Shown here: positions 7,194 to 15,366 of the stretch, piece by piece
How positions within the stretch are numbered: the stretch's first letter is position 1
Layout of the letters: every line of letters starts with the position of its first letter
Assembly (NCBI GenBank): GCA_910587105.1
Contig: CAJUMB010000050.1
Span: forward strand, 1-26,667
Direction of reading: 5' to 3'
Source: an uncultured Lachnospiraceae bacterium
Lineage (GTDB): Bacteria; Bacillota; Clostridia; Lachnospirales; Lachnospiraceae
DNA length: 26,667 bases
Notes under the pieces: generated by a model
What the model was told of the DNA's origin: nothing
The model's database searches: none
The model's input: only the letters and a program-made list of their open reading frames with translations
Made by a program: the position numbers and the translations under genes

Positions 7194-10100
7194 TTACTGC
7201 AGATCACTCTGAACCAGATCTACCGATACCAGGGTGGAAACCCCTTTCTCCTGCATGGTAATCCCATACAGCCGGTCAGCCGCGTTCATCGTTCCCCGCC
7301 TGTGGGTAATAATAATAAATTGCGTATTCTTCGTCAATTTATGTACATACTGGGCAAATCTCACCACATTGGAATCGTCCAGAGCAGCCTCTATTTCGTC
7401 CAGAAGACAAAAGGGCGATGGCTTCAGATTCTGGATGGCAAAGAGCAGTGCAATGGCGGTAAGAGCCTTCTCGCCCCCTGACAGCTGCATCATATTCTGA
7501 AGCTTCTTCCCCGGAGGCTGGGAAATAATCTTAATTCCTGCCTCCAGGATATCCGCATCCTCCATCAGCTCCAGCGTACCTTTTCCTCCTCCGAACAATT
7601 CCTGAAATGCCTTATTGAATTCCCTTTGTATTTCCTTGAATTTTTCTGCAAATTGTTTCCGCATGCCTGTATCCAGGTCTTCAATAATCTGCAGAAGTGT
7701 TTTTTCTGCTGTCACCAGGTCCTCGTGCTGTGCAGACAGGAACGTATGCCTCTCCTGCAGCTCTTTGTAGTCCTCAATGGCATTTACGTTTACATCCCCC
7801 AGCTTCCTGATTTCTTCTCTGACCCTGGCAATGTCTTTTTTCAACTCTCCTGGTGTGCGGTTCTCTTCTGCTGAAACACTCTTAGCGGCATTTCCCGGAG
7901 TCATTTCATATTCCTCCCACATATAGCCAATCCGCGCTTCCTGTGTCTCTTCCAGTTTGTCAATCTGACTGCTTAGGCGGAATCCCTCTTTATCCAGCAG
8001 ATTCATCTGCCTGGACAATTCTTCCCGTTTCTGGAAAAATTCTTTGTGTCTGTCCGCCACTTCTTCCCGCTCTTTTAACAGTTCCTTCATCCTGGCTTCG
8101 CCTTCTTGTGCCAGGATATCTGCCCCGTCCATCTCCTCCTGAAGACAGGAAATTTTTTCCTCCTTCTGACTGATTTCCTGAACACCCGTATGCAGACTAT
8201 CCTGAATCTGATCCAGTTCCTGCTGCAGCTTTTTCTTTTCCTGCCTGATTCTCTGCATATCGGTATTCAGGAATTCTGCTTTCTGCTGAAGAGCAGATTC
8301 CTGGAGATGAATTTCCTCCACTTCTTTTTGGTGTTCCTGCTGTTCTTTCTGCAGCTGTTCCAGCTCTTTCTGCCGCTCTTTGATAAAGACTTCCAGCTCT
8401 TTTTCTTCCTGTCCGGACTGTTCCAGCTCTTTCTGAATGGATAACATACTCTCCTCCAGCTCACAGACCTGTTCCCCAATCTCCACCCTTTCTCTATCCA
8501 GGCGCTGATACCGTTTTTGTATTTCTTCTTCTTTTTCTTTTTGCTGGGACAGATTCATCTGCAGGGTGTTCTGCTGAAGGGAAGTCTCCTGCAGATCTTT
8601 TTGAAGCCGGACGGCCAGCTCCCTGAGCTGCTCTCTGCTGCTCCTCCACTCTTTCAGCTGTACCTGCAGGTTTTCCAGCTGTTCCCGGTTCCTGTGTACC
8701 AGGTTTTCCAGTTCTTCAATCTCCCGCCGCCTTCCCAGAAGATTGCTGTTGTTCTTATAGGCCCCTCCTGTCATAGAACCGCCTGGACTGAAGGACTCTC
8801 CTTCCAGAGTGACCATGCGAAGGGAATGACGGTACTTCTTTCCAATGGCAATGGCATGGTCCATCTGATCTACCACCAGAACTCTCCCCAGCAGATACTG
8901 TACCAGTCCTTGATATCTGGAATCCGACTTTACCAGGCCGCTGGCCGGTCCGATAACCCCAGGCTCCTTTAACACACTCTCAGGCTGAATGCCTCCCCTG
9001 CTGCTGATGCTGGTCAGCGGCAAAAAGGTAGCCCGTCCGTATCTTTTTTCTTTCAGATATTGAATCAACTTTTTTGCCGTCTGCTCCGTATCCGTCACCA
9101 CATTTTGAATGCTGCCCCCCAGAGCCGTCTCAATGGCTGTCTCATAATTTTTTTCCACCTGTATCAGATCTGCCACTACCCCCTGAATGCCGGGTACTTC
9201 TTTGCGCTTCTCCATCACCCGGCGTATGCTGTTCCCATATCCCTCATAGCGCTCCGCCAGATTCCGCAGCGATTCCAGCCGTGAGGCATCCCGGTGATAG
9301 GCGGCCTGCTGCTGTTCCTGAATTTTGGACTGCTCCTGGATCTTTCCGGTGAGATTCTGAATCTTTTCTTGGGTTTGTCTGCTCTCCAAGGCCAGCTGTT
9401 CTGCCCGCCCGGTCACCTGGGTACAGGCTTCCTGCGCTTCTTCCAATGATTTCTGGAGTTCTTCCTCCTCACTTTTCAGGCGGAGCGCTTTCTGGTTCAA
9501 ATCCGCTTTTCGTATCTCCACCTGCTCCATCATGGTATCGAACCGCTGCATTTTTCCCTTAGTGTTCGCCCGCTTGTTCAAAATCTCGATAATCTCGTTT
9601 TTCCCGTCTTCAATCTCCCGGGAGTACGTGCCGATGGTCTCATTCAGGTTATCTAACGTATCCTGCCTCTGGAGTTTTTCCCGGTCAATTTCTGCCCGCG
9701 CCTCCTGAAGTGCTTCCCTCTCCTCTGCATATTTTTCCAGTTCTTCCCCTCTGGAGGCCAGACCGTCTTCCACGTCTGTCAGCCGTCTGCGGTTTTGTTC
9801 CTCATTGGACTTCCCGGTATGGACCTGCTCTTTCAATACATTAATCTGCCCCTCCAGCTGCTGCCGGCGCAGAGCATTTTCCTGGGTCTTTTTTCTGGCC
9901 TGTTCCGCCTGAGAGTCCAGGTTCTCCATGGCAGCTTCCAGACTTTCATATTCTCTCCCGGCTGTCTCTAACTGCCGGGAAATTTCTTCCATGTTTTCTT
10001 CTGTCAGCCTGCGTTTTCCTTCCAGTTCCTCCAGCTGGCCTTTCATCTCCTCCGATTGTGCCAGAAACAAGCAGATATCCGCCCTTTTCAATTCTTCCTT

Positions 10101-10754
10101 TCTTGCCAAATACAGTCTAGCCTTTTCTGACTGCTTTTCCAGCGGTCCCAGCTGACGGGACAGCTCCGTTAAAATATCTGTCACTCTCAGCAGATTCTGC
10201 TTTTCATCCTCCAGCTTTTTCAGCGCCGTGTTTTTTCTCCGCTTGAATTTTACAATTCCCGCCGCCTCATCAAACAGTTCCCTGCGTTCTTCCGGTTTGC
10301 CGCTTAAAATACGGTCGATCTGCCCCTGTCCAATAATGGAGTATCCTTCTTTTCCAATTCCGGTGTCATAGAACAGCTCTTGAATATCTTTCAGCCTGCA
10401 GCTGCTGCCATTGATTAAATATTCACTTTCTCCGGAGCGGTAAAGCCGTCTGGCTACTGTCACTTCGTCAAATGACACAGGCAGTTTATGGTCATTGTTG
10501 TCCAGGGTAATGGCTACTGATGCATAGCTTAGAGGCCTGCGGTTTTCTGTCCCTGAGAAAATTACATCCTGCATATTGCCGCCCCTTAACTGTCTGGCGC
10601 TCTGCTCTCCCAGGACCCACCGGACTGCATCCGCCACATTGCTCTTTCCGCTTCCATTGGGTCCCACAATACCTGTAATCCCATTGTGGAATTCAAAAAG
10701 AATCTTCTGGGCAAATGACTTAAATCCCTGTACCTCAATGCTTTTCAGATACAT
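7194..10754 (-). CDS. smc: Chromosome segregation protein SMC
   Basis: Condensin ATPase that folds and segregates the chromosome with ScpA and ScpB. At 1186 residues it has full family length. The N-terminal head carries Walker A GPNGSGKSN (residues 32-40) and the Q-loop region GQGQIDRI. Heptad-rich coiled coil follows to about 500, then a globular hinge at about 505-675 (GYGNSIRR...SMTGG), a returning coil to about 1000, and the C-terminal head with LSGGEKAL (1091-1098), Walker B ending CLLDEIEAALDD, and a late THRRGTM. The ATG lies 1 nt after the rnc stop; its binding site AAAAGGTG is inside the last rnc codons, which suggests translational coupling. Confidence 0.98.
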   Translation of the reverse strand: MYLKSIEVQGFKSFAQKILFEFHNGITGIVGPNGSGKSNVADAVRWVLGEQSARQLRGGNMQDVIFSGTENRRPLSYASVAITLDNNDHKLPVSFDEVTVARRLYRSGESEYLINGSSCRLKDIQELFYDTGIGKEGYSIIGQGQIDRILSGKPEERRELFDEAAGIVKFKRRKNTALKKLEDEKQNLLRVTDILTELSRQLGPLEKQSEKARLYLARKEELKRADICLFLAQSEEMKGQLEELEGKRRLTEENMEEISRQLETAGREYESLEAAMENLDSQAEQARKKTQENALRRQQLEGQINVLKEQVHTGKSNEEQNRRRLTDVEDGLASRGEELEKYAEEREALQEARAEIDREKLQRQDTLDNLNETIGTYSREIEDGKNEIIEILNKRANTKGKMQRFDTMMEQVEIRKADLNQKALRLKSEEEELQKSLEEAQEACTQVTGRAEQLALESRQTQEKIQNLTGKIQEQSKIQEQQQAAYHRDASRLESLRNLAERYEGYGNSIRRVMEKRKEVPGIQGVVADLIQVEKNYETAIETALGGSIQNVVTDTEQTAKKLIQYLKEKRYGRATFLPLTSISSRGGIQPESVLKEPGVIGPASGLVKSDSRYQGLVQYLLGRVLVVDQMDHAIAIGKKYRHSLRMVTLEGESFSPGGSMTGGAYKNNSNLLGRRREIEELENLVHRNREQLENLQVQLKEWRSSREQLRELAVRLQKDLQETSLQQNTLQMNLSQQKEKEEEIQKRYQRLDRERVEIGEQVCELEESMLSIQKELEQSGQEEKELEVFIKERQKELEQLQKEQQEHQKEVEEIHLQESALQQKAEFLNTDMQRIRQEKKKLQQELDQIQDSLHTGVQEISQKEEKISCLQEEMDGADILAQEGEARMKELLKEREEVADRHKEFFQKREELSRQMNLLDKEGFRLSSQIDKLEETQEARIGYMWEEYEMTPGNAAKSVSAEENRTPGELKKDIARVREEIRKLGDVNVNAIEDYKELQERHTFLSAQHEDLVTAEKTLLQIIEDLDTGMRKQFAEKFKEIQREFNKAFQELFGGGKGTLELMEDADILEAGIKIISQPPGKKLQNMMQLSGGEKALTAIALLFAIQNLKPSPFCLLDEIEAALDDSNVVRFAQYVHKLTKNTQFIIITHRRGTMNAADRLYGITMQEKGVSTLVSVDLVQSDLQ

Positions 10755-10755
10755 G

Positions 10756-11451
10756 TCACACCTTTTGCTTTCTCATAAACAAAACTGCCTGATAAGCTGC
10801 AGCCTGTTCCGCCGCTTTTTTCGTATGTCCCGCCCCTTTTCCGTAAATCTCCCCGGAAACATGGACTTCTGCGAAAAACCGCTTATCATGGTCCGGCCCG
10901 GTACACCCGGTGAGTACATATTCCGGAACCTTCCCCTGGTCCTGTACAATCTCCTGCAGAACAGTCTTGCTGTCATAAAACAGCGACTTGTTCTCCAAGT
11001 CATTGAGAATAAACTGCAGTACAAAACTTTTCGCCTGTTCAATCCCCCCGTCCAGATAGATGGCCCCAATCACTGCCTCCAGGGCATCTGATGTGATGGA
11101 ATCCCGTTCTCTTCCACCTGTAAATTCTTCCCCTTTCCCCAGCAGAATAAACTCCTGGAGATGGATATCTCTGGCAGACATGGCCAGAGACGGTTCACAT
11201 ACCATACTCGCCCGTTTCTTCGTCAGCTCTCCTTCCGGCATATCCGGGTAATGGTTAAATAAAAACTCGCTGCTGACCAATTCCAGAACTGCATCCCCCA
11301 GAAATTCCAGCCGCTCATTGCATCTGCTCTTCCCCATCCGTTTTTCATTGGCATAAGAACTGTGCGTCAGCGCCAGACGCAAAAGCTCAGGGTCACGAAA
11401 CCGATAACAGAAAATTTCTTCCAGCTTGTCCAGATTTTTCACGTTTCCCAT
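10756..11451 (-). CDS. rnc: Ribonuclease III
   Basis: Double-strand-specific endonuclease that processes rRNA precursors and regulatory duplexes. The signature ERLEFLGDAVLE is at residues 46-57 and the second catalytic stretch DALEAVIGAIYLDGG (D122, E125) is intact, so the enzyme should be active. A double-stranded RNA-binding domain covers about 161-231, ending in GAGHTKKAAEQAAA. The length of 231 is normal. GGAGG lies about 7 nt upstream of the ATG. acpP ends 32 nt upstream and smc begins 1 nt downstream, the standard Firmicutes arrangement. Confidence 0.97.
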   Translation of the reverse strand: MGNVKNLDKLEEIFCYRFRDPELLRLALTHSSYANEKRMGKSRCNERLEFLGDAVLELVSSEFLFNHYPDMPEGELTKKRASMVCEPSLAMSARDIHLQEFILLGKGEEFTGGRERDSITSDALEAVIGAIYLDGGIEQAKSFVLQFILNDLENKSLFYDSKTVLQEIVQDQGKVPEYVLTGCTGPDHDKRFFAEVHVSGEIYGKGAGHTKKAAEQAAAYQAVLFMRKQKV

Positions 11452-11483
11452 ACTACAACCTCCACTCTCCGGCCAGCTGCCTT

Positions 11484-11714
11484 TTAGCCAACCACTCTCC
11501 TGATTTCATCAGCCGCTTCTCCCACAGTGATCAGTCCGTCCACCGTCTCACTGGAAATTTCAATATCAAACAGTTCCTCAACTCCCATCATAATCTGAAA
11601 CACGTCCAGAGAATCTGCTCCCAGATCCTCCACAAAGGCTGTATCCTCAGTAATGCTTTTTGCGTCAATGTGCAGAACCTCTGCTATAATGGAACACAGC
11701 TTTTCCAACTCCAT
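11484..11714 (-). CDS. acpP: Acyl carrier protein
   Basis: Small acidic carrier for acyl chains in fatty acid and phospholipid synthesis. In GADSLD the serine S35 is the 4'-phosphopantetheine site. The open frame extends to 11732, but that ATG precedes the ribosome binding site; AGGAGG sits between it and the ATG at 11714, giving 76 residues, the usual size. It begins 18 nt after the plsX stop, so the donor-producing enzyme and the carrier are made from one message. Confidence 0.96.
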   Translation of the reverse strand: MELEKLCSIIAEVLHIDAKSITEDTAFVEDLGADSLDVFQIMMGVEELFDIEISSETVDGLITVGEAADEIRRVVG

Positions 11715-11732
11715 GGCCCGGCCTCCTTGCAT

Positions 11733-12737
11733 CTACACCACAATATGTTCTCTGATCTTACCGGTAACATCCTGCCGTTTAAACTGCTCACACTGGAACA
11801 GGGCATTCTTAATCTGCTCTGCTGATGCACTGCCATGGGTTTTCACCACCAGCCCCTTCAGTCCCAGCAGCGGCGCGCCGCCGTGGGCGCTGATGTCAAA
11901 GGTTTTCAACGTCTCCTTCAGAGCCGGCTTCACCAATGCCGCCCCCAGTTTACTTCTCATATTGGACATCATGGACTTTTTGATCTGAGAAATCAGTGTG
12001 GCCCCCACTCCCTCGTAGAGTTTCAAGATTACATTGCCCACAAACGCCTCACAGACAATCACATCCGCGTCCCCGGCCGGTATATCTCTGGCCTCTATAC
12101 TGCCTATAAACTGAATATCCTTACATTCTTTTAATAGAGGAAACGTTTCTTTCACCAGCGCATTTCCTTTTTCCTCTTCTGCCCCGATATTCACGATTGC
12201 AACCTTTGGCCTCTTCACTCCTGCAATATTTTCCATATAAACAGAACCCATCTTGGCAAACTGTACCAGATGGGACGGACGTGCATCCACATTTGCTCCA
12301 CAGTCAATCAGCAGAGACGCCCCCTTAGCCGTGGGAATCAGCGGGGCCAGCGGGGCCCGCTCCACCCCTTTGATTCTGCCCACGATCACCTGTCCTCCCA
12401 CCAGCACAGCACCGGTACTTCCTGATGAGACAAAAGCATCCGCCTGCTGTTTTCTCAACAGAGTCTGTCCCACTACAATAGAAGAATCTTTCTTACTGCG
12501 TATAGCCGCCACCGGAGGCTCTGCTGTCTCAATCACCTCCGAAGCTTCCACAATCTCCAGACGGTCTTTGGGATACTCATACTTTGCCAGCTCTTTTTCC
12601 ACCATTTCTTTTCTTCCGGCCAGATAAACAAAAATCTCTTTTCTCTCATTTAATGCATCCACCGCTCCCTTTACGGGAACTTCCGGTGCGTAATCGCCTC
12701 CCATGGCGTCCACCACTACTTTTACTAATTCTGACAT
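11733..12737 (-). CDS. plsX: Phosphate acyltransferase PlsX
   Basis: Converts acyl-ACP and phosphate to acyl-phosphate, the donor for PlsY in the first step of phospholipid synthesis. The N-terminal family motif VDAMGGDYAPE is at about residues 8-18, and GSTGA and IDCGAN motifs follow. The frame reaches 12761, but GGGAGGAAAG directly precedes the ATG at 12737, giving 334 residues, a typical length. It is the first gene of the seven-gene minus-strand operon, behind the promoter at 12887-12915 and a leader of about 140 nt. rpmF, which often precedes plsX, is absent. Confidence 0.95.
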   Translation of the reverse strand: MSELVKVVVDAMGGDYAPEVPVKGAVDALNERKEIFVYLAGRKEMVEKELAKYEYPKDRLEIVEASEVIETAEPPVAAIRSKKDSSIVVGQTLLRKQQADAFVSSGSTGAVLVGGQVIVGRIKGVERAPLAPLIPTAKGASLLIDCGANVDARPSHLVQFAKMGSVYMENIAGVKRPKVAIVNIGAEEEKGNALVKETFPLLKECKDIQFIGSIEARDIPAGDADVIVCEAFVGNVILKLYEGVGATLISQIKKSMMSNMRSKLGAALVKPALKETLKTFDISAHGGAPLLGLKGLVVKTHGSASAEQIKNALFQCEQFKRQDVTGKIREHIVV

Positions 12738-12784
12738 ACTTTCCTCCCTGTATAAACACACATCACGTTAGTACAGCATTTCTT

Positions 12785-12880
12785 AGATAACGCATACACT
12801 AAGCACCTGGCATTTCCGCCAACTGCGCACCCCGATTTGCGGCTGGCAGCACGCTCTGCGATGTATCATCACTCCGTTAT
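12785..12880 (-). promoter_or_regulatory. Possible structured leader of the plsX operon
   Basis: On the minus strand the RNA between the plsX promoter and coding region begins with ATAACG, which can pair with CGTTAT about 85 nt later. Just inside, ATACA can pair with TGTAT, giving an 11-bp closing stem with an asymmetric bulge. The interior is GC-rich with competing short pairings (CCGC with GCGG, TGGC with GCCA). I do not recognise it as a known riboswitch class, and no terminator precedes plsX. It could be a regulatory leader or chance. Confidence 0.3.
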
Positions 12881-12886
12881 TCACAC

Positions 12887-12915
12887 ATCATACGAAACAT
12901 CCAACAAATAGTCAA
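12887..12915 (-). promoter_or_regulatory. Promoter of the plsX-acpP-rnc-smc-ftsY operon
   Basis: On the minus strand TTGACT (complement of 12910-12915) and TATGAT (complement of 12887-12892) are 17 nt apart. The start would be near 12880. It diverges from the promoter at 12947-12975, so the two -35 boxes are about 31 bp apart and one bound protein could affect both. Confidence 0.75.
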
Positions 12916-12946
12916 TACAAAATCCGAAAAACCCTCCAGCGGCTGG

Positions 12947-12975
12947 TTGTGACAGGGAAAAATATATGCTACAAT
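12947..12975 (+). promoter_or_regulatory. Promoter of the ROK regulator gene
   Basis: TTGTGA (12947-12952) and TACAAT (12970-12975) are separated by 17 nt. The start would be near 12982, about 40 nt before the ATG. Confidence 0.7.
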
Positions 12976-13020
12976 AAACTATAAGATTTTTAACCATACA
13001 CAAAAAGGATACCAAAAACC

Positions 13021-14142
13021 ATGGATAAATTGTCCTTAGTTGACATTAAGAAGAAAAACTACTCCGATATTTACCATTTCATCTATAAACACGGCAAAAC
13101 TTCCAAGCAGTCTCTGGCGCAGGGACTGCAGATTAGTCTGCCCACTGTAAATCAACACCTGAATACCCTGATGGAGAATGGCCTGATTGAGCAGTGCGGA
13201 CAGCTCCAATCACAGATCGGCCGCAGAGCTAATGTCTATTCCGCAGTCTCACAGGCCCGTACCGCCATTGGGGTGGAAGTTTTAAAAGACCAGACCACCC
13301 TAGTGATGATTGATTTATTTGGAAATGTGGTAAATTCCCGGCGGTTCCCGTTCATTTATGAAAACTCCAATGAATACTGCCGCCAGGTAAGTCAGTGTAT
13401 TCTGGAATTTATTGATGCCTCCGGGATTTCTCATTCCAAAATCCTGGGCATAGGATTCGGTATGCAGGGACTGGCATCATCAGACGGCACTCAGATGACC
13501 TATTCCAAAATCCTGGACACAGAAGGGCTGACCTCCCAGGCATTCCAACAACATGTGGGGCTTCCCTGCCGCCTTATGCACGACTCTGAGTGCGCCGCGG
13601 TAACCACCCTGTGGAACTCTCCTGAAATCCAGGACTCCATCTATCTCTCCCTGGCCTATCACCTGGGCGGAGCCATTATCATCCACGGAGAAATTCAGCA
13701 GGGACTTACAGGAAAGAGCGGGACAATCGAACATATGACTCTGATTCCTAACGGCAGGAAGTGCTACTGCGGACAGCTTGGCTGTGCAGAATGCTACTGT
13801 TCCGTAGATGCACTCCTCAATAATGAGGAAGATTTGGATACCTTTTTCACAAAGAAGAACGCTGGGAGCACAAAACATATAGAACGCTGGAAAAAATATC
13901 TGGATTACCTGGCAATACTGGCCAATAATCTGCATCTGGTCATCGAATGCAGCATTATCCTGGGCGGCCATCTGGCACCTTACATGGAGGAAAAAGACTT
14001 TCTGTACCTGCATGAGACCATTCAGAAACACACTGCCTTTCCGGAAAAAGAATCCTTTCTTCTGCAGGGCAGCCGTTATCCCGACTCTGTCTCCATAGGA
14101 GCTGCCTTGAAATTGGTCAAATCATTTTTGTCACACGTGTGA
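13021..14142 (+). CDS. ROK family transcriptional regulator
   Basis: A 373-residue repressor-type ROK protein. Residues about 10-75 form a winged helix-turn-helix (KTSKQSLAQGLQISLPTVNQ), followed by a ROK/ASKHA sugar-binding domain. The ROK zinc motif is complete: H238 in IEHM, then C248, C250 and C255 in KCYCGQLGC. The aspartate corresponding to the kinase catalytic base may survive in HDSE (D188), but the N-terminal DxGGT ATP loop is missing (IGVEVLKDQTT), so it should sense a ligand rather than phosphorylate it. AAAGGA lies 11 nt upstream. The next gene, a URO-D family protein with its own promoter and inverted repeat, is the obvious candidate target, but no sugar pathway gene lies nearby to name the ligand. 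Confidence 0.9.
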   Translation: MDKLSLVDIKKKNYSDIYHFIYKHGKTSKQSLAQGLQISLPTVNQHLNTLMENGLIEQCGQLQSQIGRRANVYSAVSQARTAIGVEVLKDQTTLVMIDLFGNVVNSRRFPFIYENSNEYCRQVSQCILEFIDASGISHSKILGIGFGMQGLASSDGTQMTYSKILDTEGLTSQAFQQHVGLPCRLMHDSECAAVTTLWNSPEIQDSIYLSLAYHLGGAIIIHGEIQQGLTGKSGTIEHMTLIPNGRKCYCGQLGCAECYCSVDALLNNEEDLDTFFTKKNAGSTKHIERWKKYLDYLAILANNLHLVIECSIILGGHLAPYMEEKDFLYLHETIQKHTAFPEKESFLLQGSRYPDSVSIGAALKLVKSFLSHV

Positions 14143-14162
14143 ATGCATACATGGGAAACCCT

Positions 14163-14181
14163 ATCCTATATTTTATAGGAT
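14163..14181. promoter_or_regulatory. Perfect inverted repeat between ROK gene and URO-D gene
   Basis: ATCCTATA (14163-14170) and TATAGGAT (14174-14181) form a perfect 8-bp inverted repeat around TTT. No T-run follows on either strand, so it is a poor terminator. It lies 33 bp upstream of the -35 box of the next gene, so an operator is plausible. Confidence 0.45.
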
Positions 14182-14213
14182 CACCCTAAAAGAATTCTAT
14201 ATAAATTGCGGAA

Positions 14214-14242
14214 TTTACATTCTGTTTTTTGTACTATATAAT
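14214..14242 (+). promoter_or_regulatory. Strong promoter of the URO-D family gene
   Basis: TTTACA (14214-14219) and a consensus TATAAT (14237-14242) are 17 nt apart. Transcription should start near 14249, giving a leader of about 44 nt with AGGAGGT at 14276-14282. Confidence 0.8.
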
Positions 14243-14292
14243 AGTGGCATGAGAGGAAGCAAAAAACTAAAAATCAGGAGGTAATTAAATTT

Positions 14293-15288
14293 ATGTTAAC
14301 CAAAAGACAGAACATGATGGAAGTAATCAAGGGCGGCAATCCGGATCGTTTTGTAAAACAATATGAAGCATTTGCCTTCGTAATGTCCACTCCCTATCAG
14401 CTGCAGTATCCCACCATGCCGGCAGGACCAGGATCAGACCCTGTTGTATGCGGATGGGGATATACCAATGCATGGCCGGCAGGGCAGATTGGAGCTTTCC
14501 CCATGCACGACCCGGAACATCTGGTATGCCCGGATATTACACGCTGGAGAGAATATGTAAAAGCCCCCAATATTGATTACACAGAAGCCGACTGGAAACA
14601 GTGCATGGACGACGTGGCCAAAGTCGACCGTGAAGAGTATATGGTTGCCGCATTCGTTGCCCCGGGGCTGTTTGAGATGTGCCACTATCTCTGCGAAATC
14701 CAGGAAACCCTGGTGAACTTCTACGAAGAACCGGAAGCCCTTCACGAATTGATTGAGTACATCTGCGAATGGGAATTGAAATATGCAGAGCAGATTTGTA
14801 AATATATGAAACCGGACATCCTGTTCCATCACGATGACTGGGGAACTCAGAAATCCACCTTTATCAGCACAGAAATGTTCCGTGAATTCTTCCTGGACCC
14901 ATACAGAAGAATTTACAAATATTACCATGACCACGGTGTGGAACTGGTTGTACATCACAGCGACTGCTACTGCGCTACTTTTGTTCCCACAATGATTGAA
15001 ATGGGAATCGACGTATGGCAGGGATGCATGTCCGTAAATGACCTGCCCAAGCTGATCAAAGAATACGGAAAAGATATTACATTCATGGGCGGCGTGGACA
15101 ACGGCAGAGTAGACAAGCCAGACTGGACTCCCGAATTGATCGCCCAGGAAACAGACCAGCTCTGCAGAGACTGCGGCAAACTTTATTTCATCCCATGTAC
15201 TTCCCACGGTCTAAATATGTCCTGTATCCCGGAAGTATACCCGGCTGTAGATGAAGAAATTGATAAGATGAGCAAAGAAATGTTTTAA
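14293..15288 (+). CDS. Uroporphyrinogen decarboxylase family protein (MtaA/CmuA-like)
   Basis: The 331-residue protein has the TIM-barrel pattern of the URO-D superfamily. Members outside heme synthesis are often methyltransferases that move methyl groups to or from corrinoid proteins. No heme gene is nearby, and the N-terminus lacks the usual heme-enzyme substrate motif, so heme decarboxylation is unlikely. Possible metal ligands are H221/H222 and C225 in HHSDCYC and C302 in IPCTS; MtaA uses a His-x-Cys pair plus a distal Cys, but the spacing here differs, so zinc binding is uncertain. No corrinoid protein or reductive activase gene is in the window. An AGGAGGT binding site 10 nt upstream and a strong promoter suggest high expression. 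The substrate cannot be read. Confidence 0.85.
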   Translation: MLTKRQNMMEVIKGGNPDRFVKQYEAFAFVMSTPYQLQYPTMPAGPGSDPVVCGWGYTNAWPAGQIGAFPMHDPEHLVCPDITRWREYVKAPNIDYTEADWKQCMDDVAKVDREEYMVAAFVAPGLFEMCHYLCEIQETLVNFYEEPEALHELIEYICEWELKYAEQICKYMKPDILFHHDDWGTQKSTFISTEMFREFFLDPYRRIYKYYHDHGVELVVHHSDCYCATFVPTMIEMGIDVWQGCMSVNDLPKLIKEYGKDITFMGGVDNGRVDKPDWTPELIAQETDQLCRDCGKLYFIPCTSHGLNMSCIPEVYPAVDEEIDKMSKEMF

Positions 15289-15294
15289 TATTCT

Positions 15295-15319
15295 CCCTGC
15301 CCCTGTTATGGGGGCAGGG
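15295..15319 (+). terminator. Hairpin after the URO-D gene
   Basis: CCCTGCCCC (15295-15303) and GGGGCAGGG (15311-15319) make a perfect 9-bp GC-rich stem with a 7-nt loop, followed by ATTATTATT instead of a U-run. Termination is probably partial, so the next gene could receive read-through; no separate promoter for it was found. Confidence 0.6.
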
Positions 15320-15366
15320 ATTATTATTCGGGCAGCACCCATCCAAGAGAAAGGAGAATATAGAAA

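Noticed and set aside
8106..8444. Long plus-strand open frame rich in Leu and Phe inside smc, looking like a membrane protein
   Set aside because: It is the antisense of Gln/Glu/Lys-rich coiled coil of smc and has no ribosome binding site of its own.
14293..15288. Heme-pathway uroporphyrinogen decarboxylase (hemE)
   Set aside because: There is no heme gene context and the N-terminal substrate motif is absent; the sequence fits the methyltransferase-like branch better.
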